Assembly: GCF_002632875.1 (NCBI RefSeq)
Contig: NZ_NJCX01000011.1
Span: 62,001-126,000, forward strand
Source of the DNA: Xenorhabdus kozodoii
GTDB taxonomy: Bacteria > Pseudomonadota > Gammaproteobacteria > Enterobacterales > Enterobacteriaceae
DNA length: 64,000 nt
Direction: 5' to 3'
Shown here: piece after piece, positions 42,615 through 51,294 of the stretch
Layout of the letters: each line of letters begins with the position of its first letter
How positions within the stretch are numbered: the first letter of the stretch is position 1
Translations under genes and position numbers: made by a program
The notes under the pieces: model-generated
The model's database searches: none
What the model was told of the DNA's origin: nothing
The model's input: only the letters and a program-made list of their open reading frames with translations

Positions 42615-43184
42615 TCACCCAATCGGGCGTAAATCAACCCACAATAACTGGCTATCCGCAATCAATGGCTTAATGACTCCTTCCCGTATATCCGGCAACC
42701 ACCATGCACCTTGCCCAAAAGTAAGCTGGACACAATTCGCTCCCGCCATTTCCCAACGCCCCTTTAAAACATAAAGTGCGCCGCTGTGTGATGTGGGCAG
42801 TGAGCGCTCATCAGAAACCACTGAAATCTCAGAAGCCCAGCATGAACGACGCGTCATGATATTGAAACACTGGACGGGACCGTCCAATAATTCCGCATGT
42901 GTCAAAATATCACCTGAAAAATGGAATGGCGTCATCTTTTTCACCAGTTCATGCTCCAAAAAACCTGGGCTAGTCAAGCGGATACCTTTTCCTTTTAATA
43001 AAACAATTGTGCGTTCAATATCAGGAAATTGCCCTAATACCTCACTTTGATAGATCGCCGTAAAACAGGCTCGCCAGGAAAAATCATCAGACACAGGCCA
43101 ACAAACAATATCCTTTGTTTCGCCTTTTCCCCCAGACCATTGCACCCTAGGTAACGTTGCATAATCGAAACATTTCATTTTCAT
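42615..43184 (-). CDS. HutD/Ves family cupin protein
   Basis: Encodes 189 residues. The FSWRACFTAIYQSEVLGQFP and IERTIVLLKGKGIRL segments and a later GPVQCFNIMTRR block are characteristic of the HutD/Ves (DUF886) family. HutD is linked to histidine utilisation and thought to modulate it; Ves is a cold-related E. coli homologue. No hut genes are in this window. A MocR-type regulator lies 127 bp upstream on the same strand. Confidence 0.8.
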   Translation of the reverse strand: MKMKCFDYATLPRVQWSGGKGETKDIVCWPVSDDFSWRACFTAIYQSEVLGQFPDIERTIVLLKGKGIRLTSPGFLEHELVKKMTPFHFSGDILTHAELLDGPVQCFNIMTRRSCWASEISVVSDERSLPTSHSGALYVLKGRWEMAGANCVQLTFGQGAWWLPDIREGVIKPLIADSQLLWVDLRPIG

Positions 43185-43310
43185 GCCACTCCCTCACCAC
43201 TTTTAAACTTTGTTTACAGAGCCAAAAAATAACCAGTGTCAACTTGTTAACAGAAACATTGGCAAATAATTTCCCTTGCGACAATATTGAAATAGTTGAA
43301 ATGTGATTGA

Positions 43311-44732
43311 TTACCCGCATTCCTTTACGAGCATATGACAAATATTCCCCAGTTCTTTCATTGCCGCAGCCTGTGTTTCATTCCAGGCAAATGAAGTGTT
43401 CAAACGAAAGGCATGATCAAACTGGGCACTCGTGGAAAACATACTACCGGGTGCAATGCTGATCTTCTTTGCCAGGGCCAGTTGATAGAGTCGCTTGGCA
43501 TTAAAAGGGGGTTCAAACTCCAGCCAGAGAAAATAACCACCACGTGCGCTGTTCACTTTCACGGATTGGGGAAAATATTCACTGATCGCCCACAGCATCC
43601 GGCTTTGACGTTGTTCCAACTGCCGCCTTAAGCGACGCAAGTGGTTGTCATATCCTCCCTGCGCCAAATAGTCCGCAATCGCCAGTTGTGTCGGCGTACT
43701 GGCAGATACCGTGCTCATCATCTGTAATTGTTGAATTGTCTTCGCGTGTTTGCCTGCCGCAACCCAGCCTACCCGATAACCCGGAGCAAGACATTTTGAA
43801 AATGATGCACAGTGCATAAAATTATTTTCTGTATCCCACGCTTTTATTGGCGCCGGAGGTTCTTGCCCGAAATACAATTCACCATAGACATCATCTTCGA
43901 TCAGGGCAATCTGGCGTTGGTTCAAAATTTCGACCAATCGCTGTTTATTTTCAGGCGGCATTGTGCTGCACAGTGGATTTTGGAAACGCGACATCAACCA
44001 ACAGGCTTTTATTGGATATTTTTGCACAATGTCTTCCAGCGTATCCAAATCGATACCTGTATGGGGATCAGTTTTAATGGCAACCGCTTTCAAACGTAAC
44101 CGTTCTATCGCCTGCAATGCACCATAAAAAGCGGGCGATTCAATCACCACCCAATCCCCCGGCGAAGTGACAGACTGCAAACTGAAACTTAACGACTCCA
44201 TCGCACCAGCCGTAATGACAATTTCATCAGGAGAAACATGGATACCGTGAGAAGCATAACGACGGGATATATTACGCCGTAACTTCTCATTACCCGGAGG
44301 CAAATTTGCCAGTGAACTGTGTGGCACGAAACGGCGAGCGACTGAGGCCAATATTTTTGATAATTTGGGTTCTACCAATAGAGAGGGATCGGGAAATGCC
44401 GAACCGAAAGGAATAATGTGCGGATCTTTGCATGCCTGCAATACATCGAAAATAGATGCACTGATCTCCACATTTTCACTTAAATTGAGGGCCTTTCCCC
44501 CTTTTGCCGCGGCAAAAGGTTTTAACCGCGTGGCAACATAGTACCCGGATTGTGGACGCGCGACGATCCATCCTTGACTTTCCAATAATTGGTAGGCTTG
44601 TAGCACCGTCATCAAACTCAAGCCCGATGATTTCACTGATTCCCGCAATGATGGCAATCTATCCCCTACTTGCCAAATATCGTCCTCTATTTGCTGGCGG
44701 ATCACCCCAGCCAACTGTTCGTAACGCGTCAT
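43311..44732 (-). CDS. MocR-type GntR/aminotransferase-like regulator
   Basis: Encodes 473 residues. An N-terminal GntR winged helix (YEQLAGVIRQQIEDDIWQVG ... LPSLRESVKSSGLSLMTVLQ, 1-75) is fused to a fold-type I aminotransferase domain (about 95-470). The PLP lysine is in ASFSKCLAPGYRVGW and the PLP Asp/Tyr region in IEDDVYGELYFG. MocR proteins sense PLP or an amino-acid adduct. The neighbouring HutD-family gene is the likeliest target. Confidence 0.9.
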   Translation of the reverse strand: MTRYEQLAGVIRQQIEDDIWQVGDRLPSLRESVKSSGLSLMTVLQAYQLLESQGWIVARPQSGYYVATRLKPFAAAKGGKALNLSENVEISASIFDVLQACKDPHIIPFGSAFPDPSLLVEPKLSKILASVARRFVPHSSLANLPPGNEKLRRNISRRYASHGIHVSPDEIVITAGAMESLSFSLQSVTSPGDWVVIESPAFYGALQAIERLRLKAVAIKTDPHTGIDLDTLEDIVQKYPIKACWLMSRFQNPLCSTMPPENKQRLVEILNQRQIALIEDDVYGELYFGQEPPAPIKAWDTENNFMHCASFSKCLAPGYRVGWVAAGKHAKTIQQLQMMSTVSASTPTQLAIADYLAQGGYDNHLRRLRRQLEQRQSRMLWAISEYFPQSVKVNSARGGYFLWLEFEPPFNAKRLYQLALAKKISIAPGSMFSTSAQFDHAFRLNTSFAWNETQAAAMKELGNICHMLVKECG

Positions 44733-44865
44733 ATGCTTGGCCTTTGTTTAAACTGTTATAGATATAAATAAAAAAATTTTCAGTATTATACTTGGTATCC
44801 TTAGAAACAGAAATCACTCTATGAGTGGGGTCAAAAAAATATGGCTGAAAAAGAAAATATTCATA

Positions 44866-44971
44866 TATAGCCGTCGCCTTTCAATATGCGTCTTATATCT
44901 CCCCGCGCAGCGGGGAGATATAAATACTCTCATGGGTTTGCAACCTGCAACTTGAAGTTTAATAGGGATAT
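44866..44971. repeat. 105-bp palindromic interspersed repeat, copy 2
   Basis: Same central hairpin as copy 1 (14-bp arms, loop GCA) with more diverged ends (TATAGCCGTCG and GGGATATA). It lies in the 636-bp gap between the MocR gene and yegD. I see no gene in the rest of that gap. Confidence 0.88.
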
Positions 44972-45368
44972 AACTTCGCTATGATACATTATAAAACAAT
45001 AGCAATGAAATATAATAAATGAAGTTTTCATATTGTTCATTATTGAAAATAACATCATTCCAATATTTATTTATTTTTCCCTATAAATAGGTTGTCATAA
45101 TAGCGATACACTCAACGTATCAGGAAGTGATCTACAATTTTGGGTTCTTATTTATTAACAGGAAAATAAAAACACAAAAAATAATAAAATTTAAACACTG
45201 CCTTGATTATCATTTATATGCAACCCATGCTTTATACCTATTAATCTTCCTTTAAGCTAGCGGTACGATTAAATGAAAGTCAATAAACTAAGCTCGCATT
45301 CAGGGCAAATTTAGGATAGGATCTTCGCCCTTTTTTGAAATTTTCCACAATTAAACATGAGGAAACCT

Positions 45369-46721
45369 ATGTTTATCGGTTTTGATTATGGCACATCAAA
45401 TTGCGTGGTAGCAGAAATGCTCGAAGACACACCACAGCTAATTGCTATCGAAGATGGTAACTTCTACATGCCTTCTGCTTTGGCTGCCCCAAACCGAGAA
45501 TCGGTTTCCGAACATTTATTTCGTCACTGGAATATCAAACCCGGTAATCAAACAGGGGAGCAATTACTTCGTCGCGCGATCACAACAAACCGCGAAGAAG
45601 GCATCGAACTTTCACCCGGCGACCTCGTTTTTGGGCAAAAAGCATTGGCCCGCTATCTGGAAGATCCTCAAGATGTTTACTACGTTAAATCACCGAAATC
45701 TTTTCTAGGAGCAATGGGGTTAAGAGATATTCAAATCAGTTTTTTTGAGGATCTGGTTTGCGCCATGATGACGAATATTAAACAACAAGTAGAAGCGAAT
45801 AAACAGCAAACTGTTGAGGATGTTGTCATTGGGCGCCCAATCAATTTTCATGGGCGTGGTGGCGATAAATCGAACCAACAAGCTGAAAATATCTTATTTA
45901 ATGCCGCAAGGCGAGCAGGTTTCCGCAACATTGAATTCCAATTTGAACCCGTGGCAGCAGGCCTGGAATATGAAGCCACATTAGCAGAAGACAAGACGGT
46001 GTTGGTCGTTGATATTGGGGGCGGGACAACAGATTGCTCTCTGATCCAAATGGGACCAAGTTGGCGGGGTCAATTTGAGCGTAATGACAGCCTATTGGCG
46101 CACACGGGTCAACGTATTGGGGGGAATGATTTAGATATTAACCTGACGTTTAAACAGCTAATGCACCCTTTTGGATTAGGCAGCAAAGTTACCTCAGGTA
46201 TTGACATGCCATTGACGCAATTCTGGAATCCTATTGCTATCAATGATATACAAGCCCAAAAAGAGTTCTACTCTCGCCAGAACTTAGCAACATTAAAATC
46301 CATGCACAGAGATGCCCAAGAACCAGAAAAACTCGCCCGTTTATTGAAAGTGTACCAAGATACATTAGGATACAGTCTTGTTCGCAGTGCAGAGGAAGCC
46401 AAGATTGCCCTTTCAGGGCAGTCTGAGTACCGCGTTAAACTTAATCTATTATCAGAAACGATTGAAGTTAATATTCAGCGTGATCAAATGATTACGGCAA
46501 TTGAATCCACTAAAGAAAAAATGGCGAAATTAGTCAGCGAAGCCGTCGCACAAGGTGGAACCCAACCGGATGTGATCTTTATGACAGGTGGCTCAGCCAG
46601 TTCACCTATTCTGCGCCAGGCAGTTGAACAAGAGTTACCCAATATCCCGCTGGTTGGTGGTAATTATTTCGGTTCAGTAACGACAGGCCTGGCACGCTGG
46701 GCAAAAATTTGTTTTGCTTAA
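45369..46721 (+). CDS. yegD: YegD, Hsp70-family actin-like ATPase
   Basis: Encodes 450 residues from the ATG at 45369 (MFIGFDYGTSNCVVAEM), seven bases after GAGGA; an upstream ATG at 45357 lacks this spacing. Hsp70/actin phosphate loops are visible: FDYGTSN at the start, VLVVDIGGGTTDCSL near residue 217 and FMTGGSASSPILRQA near 400. No substrate-binding domain follows, as in E. coli YegD. Its cellular role is not established. A terminator follows. Confidence 0.93.
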   Translation: MFIGFDYGTSNCVVAEMLEDTPQLIAIEDGNFYMPSALAAPNRESVSEHLFRHWNIKPGNQTGEQLLRRAITTNREEGIELSPGDLVFGQKALARYLEDPQDVYYVKSPKSFLGAMGLRDIQISFFEDLVCAMMTNIKQQVEANKQQTVEDVVIGRPINFHGRGGDKSNQQAENILFNAARRAGFRNIEFQFEPVAAGLEYEATLAEDKTVLVVDIGGGTTDCSLIQMGPSWRGQFERNDSLLAHTGQRIGGNDLDINLTFKQLMHPFGLGSKVTSGIDMPLTQFWNPIAINDIQAQKEFYSRQNLATLKSMHRDAQEPEKLARLLKVYQDTLGYSLVRSAEEAKIALSGQSEYRVKLNLLSETIEVNIQRDQMITAIESTKEKMAKLVSEAVAQGGTQPDVIFMTGGSASSPILRQAVEQELPNIPLVGGNYFGSVTTGLARWAKICFA

Positions 46722-46729
46722 TAGAAGAC

Positions 46730-46761
46730 AAGCAGGCCCAATAATATTGGGCTGCTTTTTA
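46730..46761 (+). terminator. Intrinsic terminator after yegD
   Basis: AGCAGGCCCAAT pairs with ATTGGGCTGCT (one bulge) followed by five T. Confidence 0.85.
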
Positions 46762-46850
46762 TTAAAAATCCATCAATTTATTTAGATAAATCAATTACTA
46801 TTGATAAATCAGAATAATTATTTAAAAAGATATTAAAAGTGATTAATTAA

Positions 46851-46970
46851 ATGACCACTTTATCTCAATTATCTCAATTATCTCAATTATCTCAATTATC
46901 TCAATTATCTCAATTATCTCAATTATCTCAATTATCTCAATTATCTCAATTATCTCAATTATCTCATTAA
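46851..46970 (+). CDS. Possible (Leu-Ser-Gln)n repeat peptide
   Basis: The tandem repeat at 46860 is fully open on the plus strand: ATG at 46851, MTT, eleven LSQ units, LSH, then TAA at 46968-46970, 39 residues in all. The 9-bp unit keeps the frame whatever the copy number. No convincing ribosome binding site is present and it follows a terminator, so translation is doubtful. The stop overlaps the stop of the convergent HPP gene. Confidence 0.25.
   Translation: MTTLSQLSQLSQLSQLSQLSQLSQLSQLSQLSQLSQLSH
46860..46966. repeat. 9-bp tandem repeat (TTATCTCAA), about 12 copies
   Basis: Eleven perfect head-to-tail TTATCTCAA units plus a twelfth that diverges only at its last base. Such perfect short arrays usually change copy number by slipped-strand mispairing. 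It directly abuts the 3' end of the HPP gene. Confidence 0.97.
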
Positions 46971-47497
46971 CCACCTTTTCTTTTGGTAAATCCATGCCAA
47001 TATACTGGCCAGCGATGTTCTTTTCCTAAGTTATTAATAAAAGAGGCGATCACAACAAGCGCCAAACTACCCGTCAACACAGGGGTAAACAGAAAATCAA
47101 AACCGACGACTTCCTGCCCGGCCAAAAATACAACCAATGGATTAGCCCCCGCAGGTGGATGAACAACGCGGAATAATTGCATCAACATAATGGCTATCCC
47201 TACCGCCAGAGACATCACAATTAAAGAATCCCCCAATGTGTATAATGTGATAAGGCCAACAAGAGTGGTCAGTAAATGCCCACCAATAATATTTCTTGGT
47301 TGGGCAAGCGGAGAAGTTGGGGCTGCGAAAAGGATGACGCAGGTTGCCCCAAAAGGTGCCATTAACCACGGATATTCTGTTGTTTGGCTTAAACAGCCCA
47401 ACACCAAAATAGCCAAAAACCCCCCGCATAACCCTTTAATTAATTGAATAAAATCGGGTTTTGGTGGTAAGACACCCCCACCCCTCAATTTGTTCAT
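46967..47497 (-). CDS. HPP-family integral membrane protein
   Basis: Encodes 176 residues with about four membrane segments and the family motif HPPAGANPL (near residue 113). Relatives include chloroplast nitrite transporters and many uncharacterised bacterial proteins, so substrate is open. The ATG follows TCTGGAG. It is divergent from a TetR regulator, with two matching palindromic operators between them. A 9-bp tandem repeat touches its stop codon. Confidence 0.87.
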   Translation of the reverse strand: MNKLRGGGVLPPKPDFIQLIKGLCGGFLAILVLGCLSQTTEYPWLMAPFGATCVILFAAPTSPLAQPRNIIGGHLLTTLVGLITLYTLGDSLIVMSLAVGIAIMLMQLFRVVHPPAGANPLVVFLAGQEVVGFDFLFTPVLTGSLALVVIASFINNLGKEHRWPVYWHGFTKRKGG

Positions 47498-47554
47498 TCT
47501 TTATTCTCCAGATGATTGGTATGCACTACTTATTCAGCAAATATGATATTGTAT

Positions 47555-47568
47555 GTACAAATCTGTTC
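47555..47568. promoter_or_regulatory. TetR operator candidate O1
   Basis: GTACAAATCTGTTC, matching the perfect palindrome at 47581 in 12 of 14 positions; the centres are 26 bp apart. It overlaps the probable promoter of the HPP gene (on the minus strand TTGAGT, 17 bp, CAATAT). Confidence 0.65.
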
Positions 47569-47580
47569 ACTCAATAAATG

Positions 47581-47594
47581 GTACAGATCTGTAC
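47581..47594. promoter_or_regulatory. TetR operator candidate O2
   Basis: GTACAGATCTGTAC is a perfect 14-bp palindrome between divergent tetR-like and HPP genes, the classic place for a TetR-family site. Confidence 0.72.
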
Positions 47595-47658
47595 ACACAA
47601 AAACAACCTCTTATTAAATAAGGTTATTAATCAAAGCCAATTGGAGTCACCAAGAGAA

Positions 47659-48201
47659 ATGACGATAAACAAAAAAGAACATATCTTAGATATTGCAGAA
47701 TCACTGTTTAACGAATTCGGTTACAACGCGGTCGGGGTTGATCTCATTCGGGATGAAGCAAGTGTGTCAAAAACCTCCATGTATCGCTATTTCGGTTCAA
47801 AAAACAAATTGATTGAAAGTTTGCTCATCAGGAGACATAAAAAATTTGAAGAGTCATTAAATAGCACTATATCGGCCCCAGTAGGAACAGAAAGCAAACT
47901 GAATGCGATCCTTGATTGGCATTTTTCATGGTTCCAATCTGCTAATTTTAAAGGATGTATGTTCATGCATGCTTTGGCAGAATTTAAAGGCCATGATGAG
48001 GCTATTGCCAAACAAGCCCAACAACATAAAACATGGCTAAAATCGCTCTTATTATCTATTTTTCCACCCAACCAGCGGGATGCTGAAACTAAAGCAGAAG
48101 TTCTGATAACGTTTATCGAAGGAATGGTAGTCCGAGCTGAATTTGGTGAAGTGACTGGTCATGAACAAATTTACCGGATGGGGGCAAAGGCATTGCTTTA
48201 A
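47659..48201 (+). CDS. TetR-family transcriptional repressor
   Basis: Encodes 180 residues from the ATG at 47659 (MTINKKEHILDIAESLFNEF). The frame is open to 47578, but starting there would put the operator inside the gene. The HTH (VDLIRDEASVSKTSMYRYFG, about 28-47) is typical; the ligand domain contains the WHFSWFQSANFKGCMFMHAL block seen in TetR_C regulators of the QacR-like and YcdC-like type. It probably represses itself and the divergent HPP gene; the inducer is unknown. Confidence 0.88.
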   Translation: MTINKKEHILDIAESLFNEFGYNAVGVDLIRDEASVSKTSMYRYFGSKNKLIESLLIRRHKKFEESLNSTISAPVGTESKLNAILDWHFSWFQSANFKGCMFMHALAEFKGHDEAIAKQAQQHKTWLKSLLLSIFPPNQRDAETKAEVLITFIEGMVVRAEFGEVTGHEQIYRMGAKALL

Positions 48202-48318
48202 ATTTCTCAAAAGTCATTTTGGAAGAAAAAAGTTAGGGGCAGGCAGAGATTAAGTCATAGCAAACTGGCGTTCAGTATGAACCAAGGGCGTCAGTGAATA
48301 TAGAAACGTCGTCATGTT

Positions 48319-48352
48319 GATATTAACCCGCAATTTTTTACGGATTAACATC
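48319..48352. terminator. Hairpin at the end of the 48355-49494 gene
   Basis: Arms GATATTAACCCG / CGGATTAACATC (two G-U pairs) around a T-rich loop, three bases past the stop of the minus-strand gene. A moderate terminator candidate. Confidence 0.5.
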
Positions 48353-48354
48353 GG

Positions 48355-49494
48355 CTACTCACTAAGATGCTTTTTAATACGGTTAAGAATTCCTTTATCA
48401 TTGACATAAACTAACTCTATATGGTGCGTGGGATCACTATGCATTAATTGTCTTACATACCTCAGCTCCGAATGTCCAATGGCAGAACGATAGTCAAGGG
48501 AACCAATATCTTTGTAATCACAATGGCGCCAATTATGATGTAAATTTCGCTCATCAATATTCGATTTTACATTATATTTCTTGGAACGATTATCATCCTC
48601 CATATAGAAAATTAATCCTTTAATGGGGGAATTCGGATCTTTGGCTTGCCCTTCAATCCAATCAACGGCTAATTTTGATATTTTTCGCCAATAGGATTTG
48701 GCAAAAGTTCGGGTAATCAATTCACCATGTAGCATCTTTTCATAATCTCTCGACACCTTAGGAAGATTTTTAATTCTTTCTATTTCTTTCCTAAAATTTA
48801 ACATATTTAGGATACCCTCCTTGTCACTCCTAAGATAACTTTCAAAAGCATGGGAGGTATAATCCTTCTCCCTGAGTTCATTAATTAAATTTGGATAGGT
48901 AAATGAGTAATTAGCATCCAATTTCCCTGACCTGATCTTTTCTTCTTGTTCTTTTTTTTCTTTTACATAATGAAAAGGGATATTTTTTGCCAAAAAACCC
49001 GCCTTGTAATCAGAATAAAATTTTCCACTACCATTCTTGTTTAGATTATTTACCCTTCGTGTAAACGTACTATGGAGTGATATCCTATGTAAGTTTTGGT
49101 TTAAAAAATCGCCCCAGCTTTTCAATAGGTAAACAACTGTCTCAGGCTTCACCAAAACCATCAGTTCTTTTTCTTGTTGTGGTGAAAGAGAAAAATTTTC
49201 CGGAACGGATTTGTTCCCATGAATAATAAGCCATAAAGAAAGGTAGAAAGATTTCTGACAATTGGACTGGAAAATATCACATGAAATATTAGGAATAATA
49301 TTTTTATTTTTAATAAAATCATTCATTGAATTTAATAAATTATTTGTTGACGAGTACCATCCTAAGGAAGAATTTAATATATCTATCGTCAGGTATACAT
49401 CACCATCCCCACGACGCTTTTGATTATATTTTCTTTCCAAATAACCCACTCGCACGCTGTCAAGGCCTAAAACGAACATTATGTTTTTATTCAT
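48355..49494 (-). CDS. Hypothetical protein, 379 aa, possible toxin or effector
   Basis: I do not recognise this protein. It has no signal peptide or membrane segment, is rich in Lys, Asn and Ser, and its coding sequence is AT-rich compared with the core genes nearby, which suggests transfer. The C-terminal 100 residues look the most compact (KGLIFYMEDD, HHNWRHCDYKDIG, SAIGHSELRYVRQL). It stands alone between the tetR gene and cioA. The start follows a weak AAGGTGACGATATG-type leader. A polymorphic toxin or secreted effector is possible only by context. Confidence 0.65.
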   Translation of the reverse strand: MNKNIMFVLGLDSVRVGYLERKYNQKRRGDGDVYLTIDILNSSLGWYSSTNNLLNSMNDFIKNKNIIPNISCDIFQSNCQKSFYLSLWLIIHGNKSVPENFSLSPQQEKELMVLVKPETVVYLLKSWGDFLNQNLHRISLHSTFTRRVNNLNKNGSGKFYSDYKAGFLAKNIPFHYVKEKKEQEEKIRSGKLDANYSFTYPNLINELREKDYTSHAFESYLRSDKEGILNMLNFRKEIERIKNLPKVSRDYEKMLHGELITRTFAKSYWRKISKLAVDWIEGQAKDPNSPIKGLIFYMEDDNRSKKYNVKSNIDERNLHHNWRHCDYKDIGSLDYRSAIGHSELRYVRQLMHSDPTHHIELVYVNDKGILNRIKKHLSE

Positions 49495-49913
49495 ATCGTC
49501 ACCTTAATAAAATCACCACAATGTTAAATATTATTGATGTAATAAAATAGTTTAAAAAATGCTTTTCATATCTAAAGGTGGGTTCTCTGTAATAAGTAAG
49601 TTTATCTATTTCACTATCTTTTCCCTTTTATGGACATATATCCCAAAATAAGCATATTGGTTAACCTAATTAATATTGATGAAATCGGTACAAATTATAC
49701 CCACTTTTGAAACAAAAAATAACCATTTTATTTCTGTTCTGGTGCAGGTTTCCCTATCCATCAACGGGTTGGATATAACCAAATTAAGGCCGCAATGTTT
49801 TATATGGCTGGCTTTCACCCAAAACTGTTATAGTCAATAACGTAAAAATTGTCACTATTATACTTCAGTTCCCTGTGCTCTACTTGTCTGTACCTTCTAA
49901 CTTCGTTTACCTA

Positions 49914-49932
49914 TATACCCAATAGATTTCAA
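49914..49932. repeat. Truncated end of an interspersed repeat at the cioA leader
   Basis: TATACCCAATAGATTTCAA closely resembles the left end of the family 2 repeat at 32243 (TATACCCTATGGATTTCAA). It ends just before the cioA ribosome binding site. Confidence 0.5.
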
Positions 49933-49944
49933 TAAGAGGTCACT

Positions 49945-51294
49945 ATGTTAGGGTTAAATGCCCTTGAACTTGCAAGGGTACAATTTGCATTTACGGTTTC
50001 TTTCCACATTATCTTTCCTGCCATTACGATAGGCTTAGCCAGCTTTTTGGCAGTATTGGAAGGTTTATGGCTTAAAACACGTAATACGGACTACAAAACC
50101 TTATTCCACTTCTGGTCAAAAATTTTCGCGGTGAATTTCGGTATGGGGGTGGTTTCGGGTCTGGTGATGGCCTATCAGTTCGGCACCAACTGGAGTTTTT
50201 TCTCCGATTTCGCCGGTACGATTACTGGCCCGTTGTTAGTCTATGAAGTGCTGACCGCATTTTTTCTTGAGGCTGGATTCCTCGGTGTTATGCTATTTGG
50301 CTGGCAGCGGGTCGGGGAAAAGCTACATTTTTTCTCAACCTGTATGGTCGCGCTCGGCACGATTATTTCGACATTCTGGATACTGGCCTCCAATAGCTGG
50401 ATGCAAACACCACAAGGCCATGAAATTGTTAATAATCAAGTGATCCCTGTTGACTGGTTTGCAGTGATTTTCAACCCCTCTTTCCCTTATCGCTTGCTGC
50501 ATATGGGCACAGCGGCATTTCTGGCTTCGGCATTTTTCATTGCGGCTTCTGCTGCCTGGCATTTGCTAAAAGGTAACGATTCATCCGCAATGCGAAAAAT
50601 GTTGTCAATGGCGATGTGGATGATCCTGATTATTGCGCCATTACAAGCCATGATTGGCGATATGCACGGGCTGAATACGTTAAAATATCAACCGGCTAAA
50701 GTTGCTGCGATGGAAGGCCATTGGGAAAATCATCCTGGCGAAGCCACACCGTTAATCCTGTTTGGTATTCCCGATCAGGCAATGGAAGAGACACGTTATG
50801 CAGTCAAAATTCCCTATCTTGCCAGCCTGATCCTGACGCATAGCCTGGATAAGCAAGTGCCGGCGTTGAAAGAATTTGCCCCAGAAGATCGCCCTAATGC
50901 TTTTATGGTGTTTTGGTCATTTCGCATCATGGTGGGATTGGGGATTTTGATGATTTTTGCTGGCATCTGGGGACTTTGGTTACGCCACAAAAAGCGCCTG
51001 TATCAAAATCCGCTCTTTCTCCGTTTTATGCTCTTGATGGCACCTTCCGGCCTTATCGCCATTCTGGCAGGCTGGTTTACCACAGAAATTGGCCGTCAAC
51101 CGTGGGTTGTCTACGGTTTAATGCGCACCAAAGAGGCGGTATCCGCACACGGTGAGATCCACATGAGCATCAGCCTGCTTATTTTCTTTATCGTTTATAC
51201 CGCCGTCTTCGGCGTTGGTTATGCCTATATGATGAAACTCATCCGTAAAGGCCTTCCCCCTGCCCTCAATAAGGAGTCAGCAAATGGGCATTGA
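49945..51294 (+). CDS. cioA: CioA/CydA-like cytochrome bd oxidase subunit I
   Basis: Encodes 449 residues with about nine membrane helices. Heme-ligand regions are visible: FHIIFPAITIG near residue 21, LLHMGTAAFL near 187 and the GRQPW motif near 388. The quinol-binding loop is short, as in cyanide-insensitive (CIO) oxidases rather than E. coli CydA. It oxidises quinol and reduces oxygen to water in the inner membrane. AAGAGG lies five bases before the ATG. The 450 bp upstream hold no gene I can support. cioB overlaps by 11 bp. Confidence 0.93.
   Translation: MLGLNALELARVQFAFTVSFHIIFPAITIGLASFLAVLEGLWLKTRNTDYKTLFHFWSKIFAVNFGMGVVSGLVMAYQFGTNWSFFSDFAGTITGPLLVYEVLTAFFLEAGFLGVMLFGWQRVGEKLHFFSTCMVALGTIISTFWILASNSWMQTPQGHEIVNNQVIPVDWFAVIFNPSFPYRLLHMGTAAFLASAFFIAASAAWHLLKGNDSSAMRKMLSMAMWMILIIAPLQAMIGDMHGLNTLKYQPAKVAAMEGHWENHPGEATPLILFGIPDQAMEETRYAVKIPYLASLILTHSLDKQVPALKEFAPEDRPNAFMVFWSFRIMVGLGILMIFAGIWGLWLRHKKRLYQNPLFLRFMLLMAPSGLIAILAGWFTTEIGRQPWVVYGLMRTKEAVSAHGEIHMSISLLIFFIVYTAVFGVGYAYMMKLIRKGLPPALNKESANGH

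Noticed and set aside
46860..46966. 9-bp repeat as a cluster of DnaA boxes
   Set aside because: TTATCTCAA differs from TTATCCACA at several key positions and no other origin feature is nearby.
48355..49494. Cytidine-deaminase-like toxin reading of the HSE motif
   Set aside because: The deaminase fold needs a PCxxC zinc pair after the H-x-E; none is present.
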